A program made the position numbers and the translations under genes. From positions 1,030,001 through 1,094,000 of the forward strand of contig NC_011772.1 of assembly GCF_000021305.1 (NCBI RefSeq): 64,000 nucleotides of DNA. The letters run 5' to 3'. Every line of letters begins with the position of its first letter. Within the stretch, counting starts at the first letter, position 1. Positions 17,053 through 26,105 of this stretch are shown one piece after another. The notes beneath the pieces are model-generated. The model had not been told where the DNA came from and did no database searches. It was given only the letters and a program-made list of their open reading frames with translations. This DNA is from Bacillus cereus G9842 (GTDB lineage Bacteria; Bacillota; Bacilli; Bacillales; Bacillaceae_G).

Positions 17053-17795
17053 GAGAGAATAAAATAATTATGATTTCTGGAGCCAATAGTGGTATAGGTC
17101 ATGCTTGTATAAAATACTTTTTAGAAAAATCCTTTCATGTAATAGCTCTTGATATTAATAATAATAACTTAATAGATTATATGAAAACAGATATGCCTTT
17201 GAAAGTAGTGCAAATTGATTTAAGTAATAGTGAAGCGATTCATAATCTTTTTACTCAATTAGATTTAGAAAAGCTTTCTCCTGATATATTAATAAATGCT
17301 GCTGGTATTCGAGAGATAACACCTGTTTTAAATTTATCCGATGATATGTTTAAAAAAGTAATTGATGTAAATTTAGTAGCCCCATTTATACTTTCTAGGG
17401 AAGTAGCGAAGCGATGGTGTGAATCGAAAATAAAAGGTTGTATTGTGAATATAGCATCGGTTTCTGGATTAATGGCTGAACCAGAGCGAGCTGCTTATGT
17501 GGCATCAAAGCATGCCTTAATCGGATTGACTAAACAGATGGCTATGGAATTTGGGAAGCAAAATATAAGAGTAAATAGCATTTCTCCTGGTGTTATTAGA
17601 ACTGAACTTACAGAAGAATACTTTAGTAATAAAGCCTTGATGTCTATGATAAAAAGTAATCAATCTTTAGATACTTGGGGGTTGCCGCAGGATATTGTTT
17701 CATGTATTGAGTACTTGATTTCTGATCAGGCCCGCTTTATTACTGGTTCTAATTTTGTAATTGATGGTGGTTGGACTGCTGGGAAAAACTTGTAG
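17049..17795 (+). CDS. hilB: 4-hydroxyisoleucine dehydrogenase HilB (SDR family)
   Basis: A 248-residue short-chain dehydrogenase. It has the nucleotide motif GANSGIG near the N-terminus, NAAG at about residues 84-87, a catalytic Ser in NIASVSG, and the YVASK Tyr/Lys pair. The end reads GSNFVIDGGWTAG, standard for classical SDRs. It starts inside the last codons of hilA. In B. thuringiensis the neighbouring SDR oxidises 4-hydroxyisoleucine to 2-amino-3-methyl-4-ketopentanoate. Function is assigned from the operon plus the SDR fold. Confidence 0.88.
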   Translation: MRENKIIMISGANSGIGHACIKYFLEKSFHVIALDINNNNLIDYMKTDMPLKVVQIDLSNSEAIHNLFTQLDLEKLSPDILINAAGIREITPVLNLSDDMFKKVIDVNLVAPFILSREVAKRWCESKIKGCIVNIASVSGLMAEPERAAYVASKHALIGLTKQMAMEFGKQNIRVNSISPGVIRTELTEEYFSNKALMSMIKSNQSLDTWGLPQDIVSCIEYLISDQARFITGSNFVIDGGWTAGKNL

Positions 17796-17807
17796 TTGAG
17801 TGTTTTT

Positions 17808-17848
17808 GAGGAAAAGCACCTGTCCTTTTTTAGGCTGGTGTTTTTCTC
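17808..17848 (+). terminator. Hairpin between hilB and rhtA
   Basis: GAGGAAAAGCACC pairs with GGTGTTTTTCTC around a T-rich loop. With little T-run after it, it looks like a partial terminator or processing hairpin that would lower expression of the exporter relative to hilAB. Confidence 0.55.
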
Positions 17849-17884
17849 ACTATAAACAGATTTTTTTATTGGAGGGGGATTAAT

Positions 17885-18826
17885 TTGCTTCAAAAAAGTT
17901 TTAAGCAAGAGAAAACGGTACCGGCCTTAAAGATGATAGCGTCAATGGTTATCTTTGGATCAGTTGGATTTTTTTCTGTTCAAACAAACTTGCCTTCGTT
18001 TGAATTAGTGTTTGTAAGGTGTATTTTTGCGACAATATTTTTAAGTGTATGCTGGTTGCTTACAGGGCAATATAAACAAGATAAATGGGAACGAAAAGAA
18101 GTTATTCAAGTTTTAATATGTGGCTTTTTCTTAGTATTTAATTGGGTTTTCTTATTTAAAGCCTTTGAAAATATGTCAGTTACAATTGCTATCTCAGTTT
18201 ATCATCTTGCACCAGTAATTGTACTGTTAATTGGAAGTATCGTCTTTAAAGAAAAATTAACATTAATATCTATCATTTCAATAATTGTGTGTTTTGTGGG
18301 AGCTTTATTAATTGCTGGTATCGATGGAAGCTTCTCTGTAGGCTCATTAATGTCTTCAGGTATGATATGGGGATTTCTTGCAGCTCTCTTTTATGCATTT
18401 ACAACTTTATTTGGTAAAGGGATTAACAAAATGAGTGCGTATGCAATGACATTTTTACAAACATTCTTGGGGATATTTCTTTTAATACCATTTATAGATT
18501 TAGATGCTTTTAGTGGCCTCACTCAAAGTAATTGGACATATATTATAGCTACTGGTTTTATTCACACTGGGATAGTGTATTATCTGTTTTTTGATAGTTT
18601 ACGCCATTTATCTACAAAAACAATCTCAATATTAGTTTTTTTAGATCCGGCAGTGGCAATATTATTAGATACTGTACTTACTGGATTCCGTCCAACTTTA
18701 ATGCAAATAACAGGAATTCTTTTTATTTTTATTGGCATGACTTTAACATTAAAAAAATCTAAAGATAAAAAACTGAGTCAAAAAGAAAATCGAATTGAAA
18801 GCGATGCTAGTATATCTCAACAATGA
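17885..18826 (+). CDS. rhtA: EamA/RhtA-type amino acid exporter of the hil operon
   Basis: A 313-residue protein with about ten hydrophobic segments in two EamA halves (conserved VRCIFATIFLS near residue 42, FFDSLRHLSTK near 240 and FLDPAVAIL near 256). The start is TTG at 17885 with a strong GGAGGGGG site. In B. thuringiensis an RhtA-like exporter follows hilAB and is thought to export the hydroxylated amino acid or its ketone. A remnant of a close paralogue lies at 62238-62471. Confidence 0.87.
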   Translation: MLQKSFKQEKTVPALKMIASMVIFGSVGFFSVQTNLPSFELVFVRCIFATIFLSVCWLLTGQYKQDKWERKEVIQVLICGFFLVFNWVFLFKAFENMSVTIAISVYHLAPVIVLLIGSIVFKEKLTLISIISIIVCFVGALLIAGIDGSFSVGSLMSSGMIWGFLAALFYAFTTLFGKGINKMSAYAMTFLQTFLGIFLLIPFIDLDAFSGLTQSNWTYIIATGFIHTGIVYYLFFDSLRHLSTKTISILVFLDPAVAILLDTVLTGFRPTLMQITGILFIFIGMTLTLKKSKDKKLSQKENRIESDASISQQ

Positions 18827-18849
18827 TGAAATATATTGTGTATAAAACG

Positions 18850-18880
18850 ATAAACCTTGCATGAATCATGCAGGGTTTAT
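18850..18880 (+). terminator. Terminator after rhtA
   Basis: TAAACCTTGCATGA pairs with TCATGCAGGGTTTA (one G-U pair). The T-run is weak. Confidence 0.65.
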
Positions 18881-19032
18881 TTGGTCTAATATAATTCATA
18901 TTTATAATATATGTTTTTTAACATGCTTTTGATTCACTTATATTTATTTGACTATAAATTTACAAAAATGTATATAAAACCTTATTTTTTGATAATATAT
19001 AAGTAATAAATTCATAGAATTGGAGTGATGAG

Positions 19033-19509
19033 ATGCAGCCGTTAGAAAGGGAGATTCATTCTAATATGCTGAAAGTGTGGAGGATTCACGCTTTAATTGG
19101 GGCGGCAGTTATACTAACAGTCGTAATTGCATATTTCTTTTTCATGATTAACTTTAACTGGTGGGGGTGGTTGTTTGGACTATTAGTAACAGGAGCCATT
19201 ACATTTATTCCACTTGATTATTTTGTGTTTCCAAATTTACGTCAGCGCTATTATAGTTACAGATTAAATGAAGAAGAGATTGAGATTCAAAAGGGAATGT
19301 TTGTTGTAGAACGCGTACTTATTCCGATGATCCGTGTGCAGCACGTAACGATTGAGCAAGGGCCGATTATGAGAAAGTATAATTTAGCAGAATTACACAT
19401 TTCAACAGCCGCAACTTCTCATAGTATCCCAGGTTTAACGAAAGAAGAAGCAGAACAGCTGAAAAGACAAATTGGAGAACTTGCGAAAGTGAGTGATGAG
19501 GATGTATAA
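19033..19509 (+). CDS. PH domain-containing membrane protein, YdbS-like (copy 2)
   Basis: A 158-residue paralogue of the protein at 4568-5044, with the same length, two N-terminal helices and shared strings RQRYYSYRLNEEEIEIQ and HISTAATSHSIPGLT. Both copies end AKVSDEDV at an overlap with the YdbT-like gene. The start follows GGAGTGATG. Divergence between the copies is highest in the helices. Function is unknown. Confidence 0.85.
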   Translation: MQPLEREIHSNMLKVWRIHALIGAAVILTVVIAYFFFMINFNWWGWLFGLLVTGAITFIPLDYFVFPNLRQRYYSYRLNEEEIEIQKGMFVVERVLIPMIRVQHVTIEQGPIMRKYNLAELHISTAATSHSIPGLTKEEAEQLKRQIGELAKVSDEDV

Positions 19510-20917
19510 GAGGCAACATCCGATCACGATATTGTTAGGTATTAGGGTTGCGAGTTTGTTGCCACTTATTATTCTTGTTTTATTTAAACCTGATGAACAA
19601 GTGGAACCTTGGTATTTATTTTATCTTTTCCTTCTGGTTGTTTTATTCATCATGGCTATTTTTTCAGCAATTAAATGGTATTTTAAAGTGTACTGGATTG
19701 AGAATAATATGTTACATGTAAAGCACGGTGTTTTTGTAAAGAAGGAAAGCTATTTAAATAAAGAGCGTGTACAAAATATTAGTACGTCTTCTAACTTCAT
19801 TTATCAAATGCTCGGACTCATGAAGTTAAATATAGAAGTAGCCGGTGGTGGTAATGAACCAGAAGTGATGTTGGCTGGTATTAAAGAAGACGAGGCAAAA
19901 CATTTAATCTCTGTATTACATAAGAAAGAAACTACTGTAAAAGAAGAAATAGAAGAGGAAGAAAGCAAGACGGTTTATCAGTTAACAGCGAAAGAGGTTT
20001 TAGCCGCAGCGATTACATCTGGTCGGTTCGGACTAGTGTTCTCTGGACTAGTACTTCTTTACACAAAGTTTGATTTTGTTCTTCCTGAAGGATTCACAAG
20101 TAAAGTAGAAGCGTATGTGATGGGAAACGGTGTTTATAAACTAATTGTAATTGCATTAATTTTAATGGCAATTTCATGGATTATTTCCACGGCTGGATAT
20201 GTGTTGAAATATGCAAACTTTAAAATTGGGCGAAAAGGGGAAGAGATTCGTATCGTTCAAGGATTATTTGAAAAGAAAGAGTTTGTCTTAAAATTGCACC
20301 GCATTCAAGCGATTACTGTAAAAGAAGGTATGCTTCGCCAGCCGTTTGGCTATTGTGCTGTTGAAGTGGAAGCAATTCAAAGTATTGGAGCAGCAAGTAA
20401 CGAAGTAATGTTGCATCCATTTATGAAGAAAAAAGATGTACAGCACCTGCTCACATATTTAGAGTTACCTTATGAAATCGAAGCGGAGATCGTTCACTTA
20501 CCAAAAACAGCGTTGCGTCGTTATTTCATTATGGGCTGGTTAATAAGTATCATACTCACAGTTCTAATTGCCAGCGTGAGTATATATTTAAAACGATATA
20601 TTGCGTTGTTTGTTATTTTACCGTTATTTATCGTGTTTTTGTTACTTGCGTATGCTAGATATAAAAGTGGTGGTTATGAATTAAGAGAAAATCAACTAAC
20701 GGTTGTATATCGTAATTTTTCGAAATATACAGGAATAATGCGAAGAAGACATGTTCAAGCAGTAGGTTATAATCAATCGTATTTTCAAAGAAAAGATGAA
20801 TTATGTACAACTCTTGTAGCGGTAGCCGGGCGCGGTTATGAAGTAAAGCATATGAGAAAAAAAGATTCGCTTCGTATATATAATTGGTACAAAGAAAAAG
20901 GAAACACCGGTGTGTAA
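19496..20917 (+). CDS. PH domain-containing membrane protein, YdbT-like (copy 2)
   Basis: About 473 residues, with the same triple helix-pair/PH-domain plan as the copy at 5031. Shared features include YWIENNMLHVKHGVFVKKES, LHRIQAITVKEGMLRQPFGY and the C-terminal RRRHVQ..QSYFQR. In-frame starts are GTG 19493, ATG 19496 and ATG 19502. It forms a two-gene unit with the overlapping YdbS-like gene. A terminator hairpin overlaps its stop codon. Confidence 0.85.
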   Translation: MRMYKRQHPITILLGIRVASLLPLIILVLFKPDEQVEPWYLFYLFLLVVLFIMAIFSAIKWYFKVYWIENNMLHVKHGVFVKKESYLNKERVQNISTSSNFIYQMLGLMKLNIEVAGGGNEPEVMLAGIKEDEAKHLISVLHKKETTVKEEIEEEESKTVYQLTAKEVLAAAITSGRFGLVFSGLVLLYTKFDFVLPEGFTSKVEAYVMGNGVYKLIVIALILMAISWIISTAGYVLKYANFKIGRKGEEIRIVQGLFEKKEFVLKLHRIQAITVKEGMLRQPFGYCAVEVEAIQSIGAASNEVMLHPFMKKKDVQHLLTYLELPYEIEAEIVHLPKTALRRYFIMGWLISIILTVLIASVSIYLKRYIALFVILPLFIVFLLLAYARYKSGGYELRENQLTVVYRNFSKYTGIMRRRHVQAVGYNQSYFQRKDELCTTLVAVAGRGYEVKHMRKKDSLRIYNWYKEKGNTGV

Positions 20918-20934
20918 TGGTGTTTCCTTTTTGT
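20895..20934. terminator. Two-way terminator overlapping the YdbT-like stop
   Basis: AAAAAGGAAACACC (20895-20908) is perfectly inverted at 20919-20932. A-runs and T-runs on both sides fit convergent genes. Confidence 0.85.
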
Positions 20935-20958
20935 CATTAAATCGATATCTTTAGTCGA

Positions 20959-21148
20959 ATCGTTGATATATTTCAAGATGTGATAGATAAATTGAAAAAA
21001 TCGTTGATATATTTCAAGATGTGATAGATATATTTGAAAAATCGTTGATATATTCAAAGATGTGATAGATATATTTGAAAAATCGTTGATATATTCAAAG
21101 ATGTGATAGATATATTCGAAAAATCGTTGATATAATTTCACGTACTGC
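20959..21148. repeat. 41-bp tandem repeat, about 4.5 copies, of a dispersed family
   Basis: ATCGTTGATATATT recurs at 20959, 21000, 21041, 21082 and 21123, exactly 41 bases apart. Between the copies runs CAAGATGTGATAGATATATT with small changes. The last copy ends GATATAATTTCA, a string also found at 42428-42439 and in the 54.4-kb repeat. No unique spacers separate the units, so this is not CRISPR. It may add hairpins between convergent genes. Confidence 0.85.
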
Positions 21149-21169
21149 TAGTGTTGTATTACTTTTTAA

Positions 21170-21667
21170 TTAAACTAACACATCAAAAGTAGTCACAAAA
21201 GAAGGACGAGAGAAAATACTCTTTTGCTGTTCTGCATGTGGATGCGCCTGTGCTTGTCCTTCTGCTTGTGCAGGACGTTTTTTATGAGCGTTTTCGAATG
21301 AACGTGATTCTGTCCAGTCTTTAAAGTTTTGCTCCGTTTCCCACATCGTTAAGATGACATATGTATCGTTACTTAATGGGCGTAGAACACGGATCGCTTG
21401 GAATCCTGGTTCGTTTTCAATAAGGCCTGCACGGTTTTTAAAACGGTTTTCAAATACTGGGCGACCTTCGTCTGTTACAGAAATATTGTTACAAACGATA
21501 TAGCCAGGTTGTCCTTTAAATTCTCCAACAGCGTCTAGTACGTCATACTGAAGAGAACATTCTACAGATTCTTCTGTATTTTCTTTATAAAACATATTTT
21601 TCTCATCATTTTTTGCAGTGAAATGTGCTTGTTCTAGAGGTGTTTCGTATGAAATAATAGCCTTCAT
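21170..21667 (-). CDS. hmoB: Heme-degrading monooxygenase HmoB-like (IsdG/ABM family)
   Basis: A 165-residue protein with an antibiotic-biosynthesis-monooxygenase domain in the C-terminal half (PVFENRFKNRAGLIENEPGF, VILTMWETEQNFKDWTES, then FENAHKK). Its length and N-terminal extension match B. subtilis HmoB (YhgC). It should open the heme ring and release iron. The ATG at 21667 has an AAGGGGG site. As in B. subtilis it lies divergent from pbpF and next to hemEHY. The His/Ala-rich linker near the C-terminus is unusual but seems tolerated. Confidence 0.85.
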   Translation of the reverse strand: MKAIISYETPLEQAHFTAKNDEKNMFYKENTEESVECSLQYDVLDAVGEFKGQPGYIVCNNISVTDEGRPVFENRFKNRAGLIENEPGFQAIRVLRPLSNDTYVILTMWETEQNFKDWTESRSFENAHKKRPAQAEGQAQAHPHAEQQKSIFSRPSFVTTFDVLV

Positions 21668-21794
21668 TTTAATGCCCCCTTAATAGTTTGTTTCTATTAT
21701 ATCAACTCTCTTAAAAAACTTCGAAGATTATATACATAAAGATACTTCTTTTTCAAATAATAAATGTACCATCATTTGGAAAGAAGGCCGATGT

Positions 21795-23912
21795 ATGAAG
21801 AAAGTAAAGTGGACTTTATTAGGTGGCGTCGCAACGTTTATAGTAGCGATTGTACTCTATAAACTTATCGTGTTAGCTGGTGGCTATATGATGGATGAAA
21901 AGCAGCTCGTTTTCCACTCTTCATCACGTATCGTTGACCAGAAAGGGAAAGAAATTACGAAATTATACGTAGAAAATAGGGAGCTCGTACCGATCGAGCA
22001 AATTCCGAAGTATGTGCAGCAGGCGTTTGTTGCGGTGGAAGATTCTCGTTTTTATGAGCATCAAGGAATTGATTATCCGTCTATATTCCGTGCTCTTTAT
22101 AAAGATACGTTAGCTGGAGAAAAGCTAGAGGGCGGTAGTACCATTACGCAGCAACTCGCTAAAAATGTCTTTTTAACTCGTGAAAAAACATTTACGCGCA
22201 AATTGAAGGAAGTCGCAATTTCTCTTCAATTAGAGCAAAAATATACGAAGCAACAAATTCTTGAAATGTATATGAATCATATTTATTTTGGTCATGGGGC
22301 TTACGGTATTCAAGCAGCAGCAAAGCTGTATTTTAATAAAAATGTTGAGGATTTAACAGTAGAGGAAGGGGCAATGCTTGCAGGTCTTCCGAAGTCACCA
22401 AACGGATATTCACCGTACTACTCTGCAGAGAAGAGTAAGGAACGCCGCGATCTCGTGTTGTCACTTATGCATAAACAAGGCTATTTGACTGCAGAAGAAA
22501 GCGTTCGTTATCAAGGGAAGATAATTGCTCTATATAAAAACTTAGATGAAAATGAGCTTGCATATATGCCGTATATTGATATGGTCATAGATGAAGCCGC
22601 TCGTTTATACGGGTTGTCTCATCAAGAAGTACTTCGCGGAGGATATACGTTTGTCGTACCTATGGATGAAAAAATTCAAAAGGTAGCGTATAACCAGTTT
22701 CAAGATGCAAGGAATTTTCCTGGGAAAGAAGAGGGGGCTCAAGGTGCATTTTTATTAATGGATAATCGTACGGGAGGGATTAAAGCGGCGATTGGGGGAA
22801 GAAAGTACGTCCCGAGAGGATTTAATCGTGTTTTTGCCAAAAGGCAGCCCGGATCTGTTTTAAAACCACTTATCGTTTATGCACCAGCACTAGAAACGAA
22901 AAAGTATAATCCGTATTCTTTATTAACGAATGAAAGAAATTCTTTTGAAGGGTATGAACCTCGAAATTATAATCATGAGTATTCAAAAGAAATGACGATG
23001 TATGATGCGATTTTAGAGTCGGCAAACGTACCAGCAGTTTCTCTATTAAATGAGTTAGGGGTAGAAGAAGGAAAGCAATATTTAGAAAAAGGAAATGTCC
23101 ATATTGCAGATGCTGGTTTAAGTACAGCACTTGGCGGATTGAAAAATGGTGTTTCAACATTTGATCTTGTAAAAATGTATCGTTCATTTTTAGCGAATGG
23201 CAATATTATTGAGCCGCACGTTATTGATAAAGTATTAAATAGACACGGTGCAGTCATTGGGGAATCACCGAAAGTAGAGACGAAAATTTTTTCGAAACAG
23301 ACGGCATGGTATATGACGAAAATGTTAGAAGGAGTTGTGAAGGAAGGGACAGCGAGAGCAGGTGTATATAACGGTGCGTTAGCTGGAAAAACAGGTACAA
23401 CTTCATTGCCAAATGACGATAAGGGAGCAAGAGATATGTGGTTCGTCGGCTATACACCGAACTTAGTAGGCGCTGTTTGGATTGGTTATGACCGTACGGA
23501 TAAGGAACATCAGTTGCAAGGAGAAAGTGCATCTGCGACAAAATTGTTTAAGAAAATTTTAACGAAGGCTAATGTAGAACATAAAGAGAAGTTTATGAAG
23601 CCTGAAGGTGTGGAAACAATCGGTGCTCCGATTCGGCTGCGTAGAATTGAAGATGTAAAAATGAAACTATCATTTAGCCCTTTCGGTTTATTTAAAGCAA
23701 AATTAAGTTGGACGCCACTTCCAGATAACAGAATTATGTACCGAATCTATAGAGTGGAGAACGGAATTCATACGCATGTTAGCACTGTAAATGGTGCTGG
23801 AGAATATGAGGAAAAGTTCGTTAACATATTTTCAAAACCGAGCTTTTACGTTGTACCATACAATACACAAACGAATCGCGAAGGAGAAAAGTCAAAAGTA
23901 GCTAAACCATAG
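21795..23912 (+). CDS. pbpF: Class A penicillin-binding protein PbpF-like
   Basis: A 705-residue bifunctional peptidoglycan synthase. It has an N-terminal membrane anchor (about residues 8-30). The glycosyltransferase domain has EDSRFYEHQGID and GGSTITQQLAKN (catalytic Glu in the first string). The transpeptidase domain has SVLK (Ser354, Lys357), SAN and KTGTT (532-536). It polymerises and cross-links peptidoglycan outside the membrane. B. subtilis PbpF is similar in length, is expressed mainly in the forespore and also lies beside hemE. No TetR or sigma site was identified. Confidence 0.92.
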   Translation: MKKVKWTLLGGVATFIVAIVLYKLIVLAGGYMMDEKQLVFHSSSRIVDQKGKEITKLYVENRELVPIEQIPKYVQQAFVAVEDSRFYEHQGIDYPSIFRALYKDTLAGEKLEGGSTITQQLAKNVFLTREKTFTRKLKEVAISLQLEQKYTKQQILEMYMNHIYFGHGAYGIQAAAKLYFNKNVEDLTVEEGAMLAGLPKSPNGYSPYYSAEKSKERRDLVLSLMHKQGYLTAEESVRYQGKIIALYKNLDENELAYMPYIDMVIDEAARLYGLSHQEVLRGGYTFVVPMDEKIQKVAYNQFQDARNFPGKEEGAQGAFLLMDNRTGGIKAAIGGRKYVPRGFNRVFAKRQPGSVLKPLIVYAPALETKKYNPYSLLTNERNSFEGYEPRNYNHEYSKEMTMYDAILESANVPAVSLLNELGVEEGKQYLEKGNVHIADAGLSTALGGLKNGVSTFDLVKMYRSFLANGNIIEPHVIDKVLNRHGAVIGESPKVETKIFSKQTAWYMTKMLEGVVKEGTARAGVYNGALAGKTGTTSLPNDDKGARDMWFVGYTPNLVGAVWIGYDRTDKEHQLQGESASATKLFKKILTKANVEHKEKFMKPEGVETIGAPIRLRRIEDVKMKLSFSPFGLFKAKLSWTPLPDNRIMYRIYRVENGIHTHVSTVNGAGEYEEKFVNIFSKPSFYVVPYNTQTNREGEKSKVAKP

Positions 23913-24089
23913 TTTTTCTCTGTGTTATAATAAGAATGTTGTGAAAATAGTAAGCGTTTTTACGAATGTTTGTGTCAATTTAATGAACAACGTACATAAT
24001 ATTATGCATTTTGTTTTTACAAGCTGTATAGTAAAAAAAGATAAATATCGAACGTATTCGAAGCATTGGTAAGGAAGGGAGCAAGGGTC

Positions 24090-25136
24090 TTGGTAAGAAC
24101 TATAAATGAGACATTTTTAAAAGCATGTAGGGGGGAACGTACCGATTATGTACCAGCATGGTATATGCGTCAAGCAGGTCGTTCACAGCCGGAATATAGA
24201 AAGATTAAAGAAAAGTATTCTTTATTTGAAATTACACACAATCCAGAGTTATGTGCTTACGTTACAAAATTGCCGGTTGATCAATATAACGTAGACGCAG
24301 CAATTCTTTATAAAGATATTATGTCACCACTACCTGCAATTGGTGTGGATGTAGAAATTAAATCAGGTATTGGCCCAGTTATCGATAACCCAATCCGTTC
24401 TTTACAAGACGTAGAAAAACTAGGGGAAATCAATCCAGAAGATGATGTACCGTACATACTAGATACAATTCGTTTATTAACGACAGAAATGTTAGACGTA
24501 CCGTTAATCGGTTTTTCAGGAGCTCCATTTACATTAGCGAGCTATATGATTGAAGGCGGTCCATCTCGTAACTACCATAATACGAAAGCGTTCATGTATG
24601 CAGAGCCAAAAGCTTGGTTTGCTTTAATGGATAAGCTAGCAGATATGGTTATTACATATTTAAAAGCGCAAATTAACGCAGGAGCAAAAGCAGTTCAAAT
24701 TTTCGATTCTTGGGTTGGAACAGTAAATGTAGCAGATTACCGCGTATTTATTAAACCAGCAATGGAGCGTATTTTTGCAGAAGTTCGCCCTATGGGTGTA
24801 CCGATGATTATGCACGGCGTAGGAGCTGCACACTTAGTGAATGAGTGGCACGATTTACCGCTTGATGTAGTCGGCTTAGACTGGCGTTTACCAATTGAAG
24901 AAGCACGTGCACGCGGCGTTCATAAGGCGGTACAAGGAAATATGGACCCTTCATTCTTACTTGCGCCATGGTCTGTTATTGAAGAACATGTAAAAGGTAT
25001 TTTAGATCAAGGGATGAAAGAGCCTGGTTATATCTTTAACTTAGGACACGGTGTATTCCCAGAAGTAAATCCAGATACATTAAAACGTTTAACTACATTT
25101 ATTCATGAATACTCTAAAGGGCAGTTAGCGAAGTAA
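24090..25136 (+). CDS. hemE: Uroporphyrinogen decarboxylase HemE
   Basis: A 348-residue enzyme. The TTG at 24090 gives [16 protein letters not shown] and follows AAGGAAGGGA, so the longer frame from a TTG at 24066 is not used. The N-terminal signature [12 protein letters not shown] and the [17 protein letters not shown] motif are intact. It decarboxylates uroporphyrinogen III to coproporphyrinogen III in the cytoplasm, the branch to the coproporphyrin-dependent heme route. hemH follows after 14 bases and hemY after that. Confidence 0.96.
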   Translation: MVRTINETFLKACRGERTDYVPAWYMRQAGRSQPEYRKIKEKYSLFEITHNPELCAYVTKLPVDQYNVDAAILYKDIMSPLPAIGVDVEIKSGIGPVIDNPIRSLQDVEKLGEINPEDDVPYILDTIRLLTTEMLDVPLIGFSGAPFTLASYMIEGGPSRNYHNTKAFMYAEPKAWFALMDKLADMVITYLKAQINAGAKAVQIFDSWVGTVNVADYRVFIKPAMERIFAEVRPMGVPMIMHGVGAAHLVNEWHDLPLDVVGLDWRLPIEEARARGVHKAVQGNMDPSFLLAPWSVIEEHVKGILDQGMKEPGYIFNLGHGVFPEVNPDTLKRLTTFIHEYSKGQLAK

Positions 25137-25150
25137 AGGAGAATTGCTGT

Positions 25151-26086
25151 ATGAAAAAGAAAATTGGTTTGCTTGTAATGGCATATGGAACGCCATATAA
25201 AGAAGAAGATATTGAACGTTACTATACACATATTCGCAGAGGAAGAAAGCCAAGTCCTGAAATGCTGGAAGATTTAACAGAGCGTTACCGTGCAATTGGT
25301 GGTATTTCTCCTTTAGCTACTATTACATTAGAGCAAGCTAAGAAGTTAGAGAAGCGTTTAAATGAAGTGCAAGATGAAGTAGAGTACCATATGTATCTTG
25401 GTTTAAAACATATTGAACCGTTTATTGAAGATGCGGTGAAAGATATGCATAACGACGGAATACAAGATGCAATCGCACTTGTTTTTGCACCTCACTATTC
25501 TACGTTTAGCGTGAAATCATACGTTGGACGAGCACAAGAAGAAGCTGAGAAACTTGGGAACTTAACAATTCACGGCATCGATAGCTGGTATAAAGAGCCG
25601 AAATTCATCCAGTACTGGGTTGATGCAGTGAAAGGTATATATAACGGTATGTCAGATGCAGAGCGTGAAAAAGCAGTATTAATCGTATCTGCACATAGCT
25701 TACCAGAGAAAATTATTGCAATGGGCGATCCATATCCAGATCAATTAAATGAAACAGCTGATTATATCGCGCGCGGAGCTGAAGTAGCAAACTATGCAGT
25801 AGGCTGGCAAAGTGCAGGAAACACACCAGATCCTTGGATTGGTCCAGATGTACAAGATTTAACGAGAGAACTAAATGAAAGGCACGGTTATACTTCATTC
25901 GTATATGCACCAGTTGGATTTGTTGCTGAACATTTAGAAGTTTTATATGACAACGACTTTGAGTGTAAAGTTGTAACGGATGAAATTGGTGCGAAATATT
26001 ATCGTCCAGAAATGCCAAATGCATCGGACGCATTTATTGATTGTTTAACAGATGTTGTATTAAAGAAAAAAGAATCTGTACTGTAA
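25151..26086 (+). CDS. hemH: Coproporphyrin III ferrochelatase HemH/CpfC
   Basis: A 311-residue protein with [27 protein letters not shown] N-terminal features, the catalytic His in VSAHSLPEK and the C-terminal [14 protein letters not shown] with its conserved Glu. In Firmicutes this enzyme inserts Fe(II) into coproporphyrin III. Length is typical. It lies in the hemE-hemH-hemY operon with its own GGAGAATTG-type site. A second ferrochelatase gene is common in the cereus group but is not in this window. Confidence 0.95.
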   Translation: MKKKIGLLVMAYGTPYKEEDIERYYTHIRRGRKPSPEMLEDLTERYRAIGGISPLATITLEQAKKLEKRLNEVQDEVEYHMYLGLKHIEPFIEDAVKDMHNDGIQDAIALVFAPHYSTFSVKSYVGRAQEEAEKLGNLTIHGIDSWYKEPKFIQYWVDAVKGIYNGMSDAEREKAVLIVSAHSLPEKIIAMGDPYPDQLNETADYIARGAEVANYAVGWQSAGNTPDPWIGPDVQDLTRELNERHGYTSFVYAPVGFVAEHLEVLYDNDFECKVVTDEIGAKYYRPEMPNASDAFIDCLTDVVLKKKESVL

Positions 26087-26105
26087 GAAGAAAGGGGGAG
26101 CCTGC

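Noticed and set aside
20959..21148. Possible CRISPR array
   Set aside because: Units are contiguous 41-mers with no unique spacers, and no cas genes are near.
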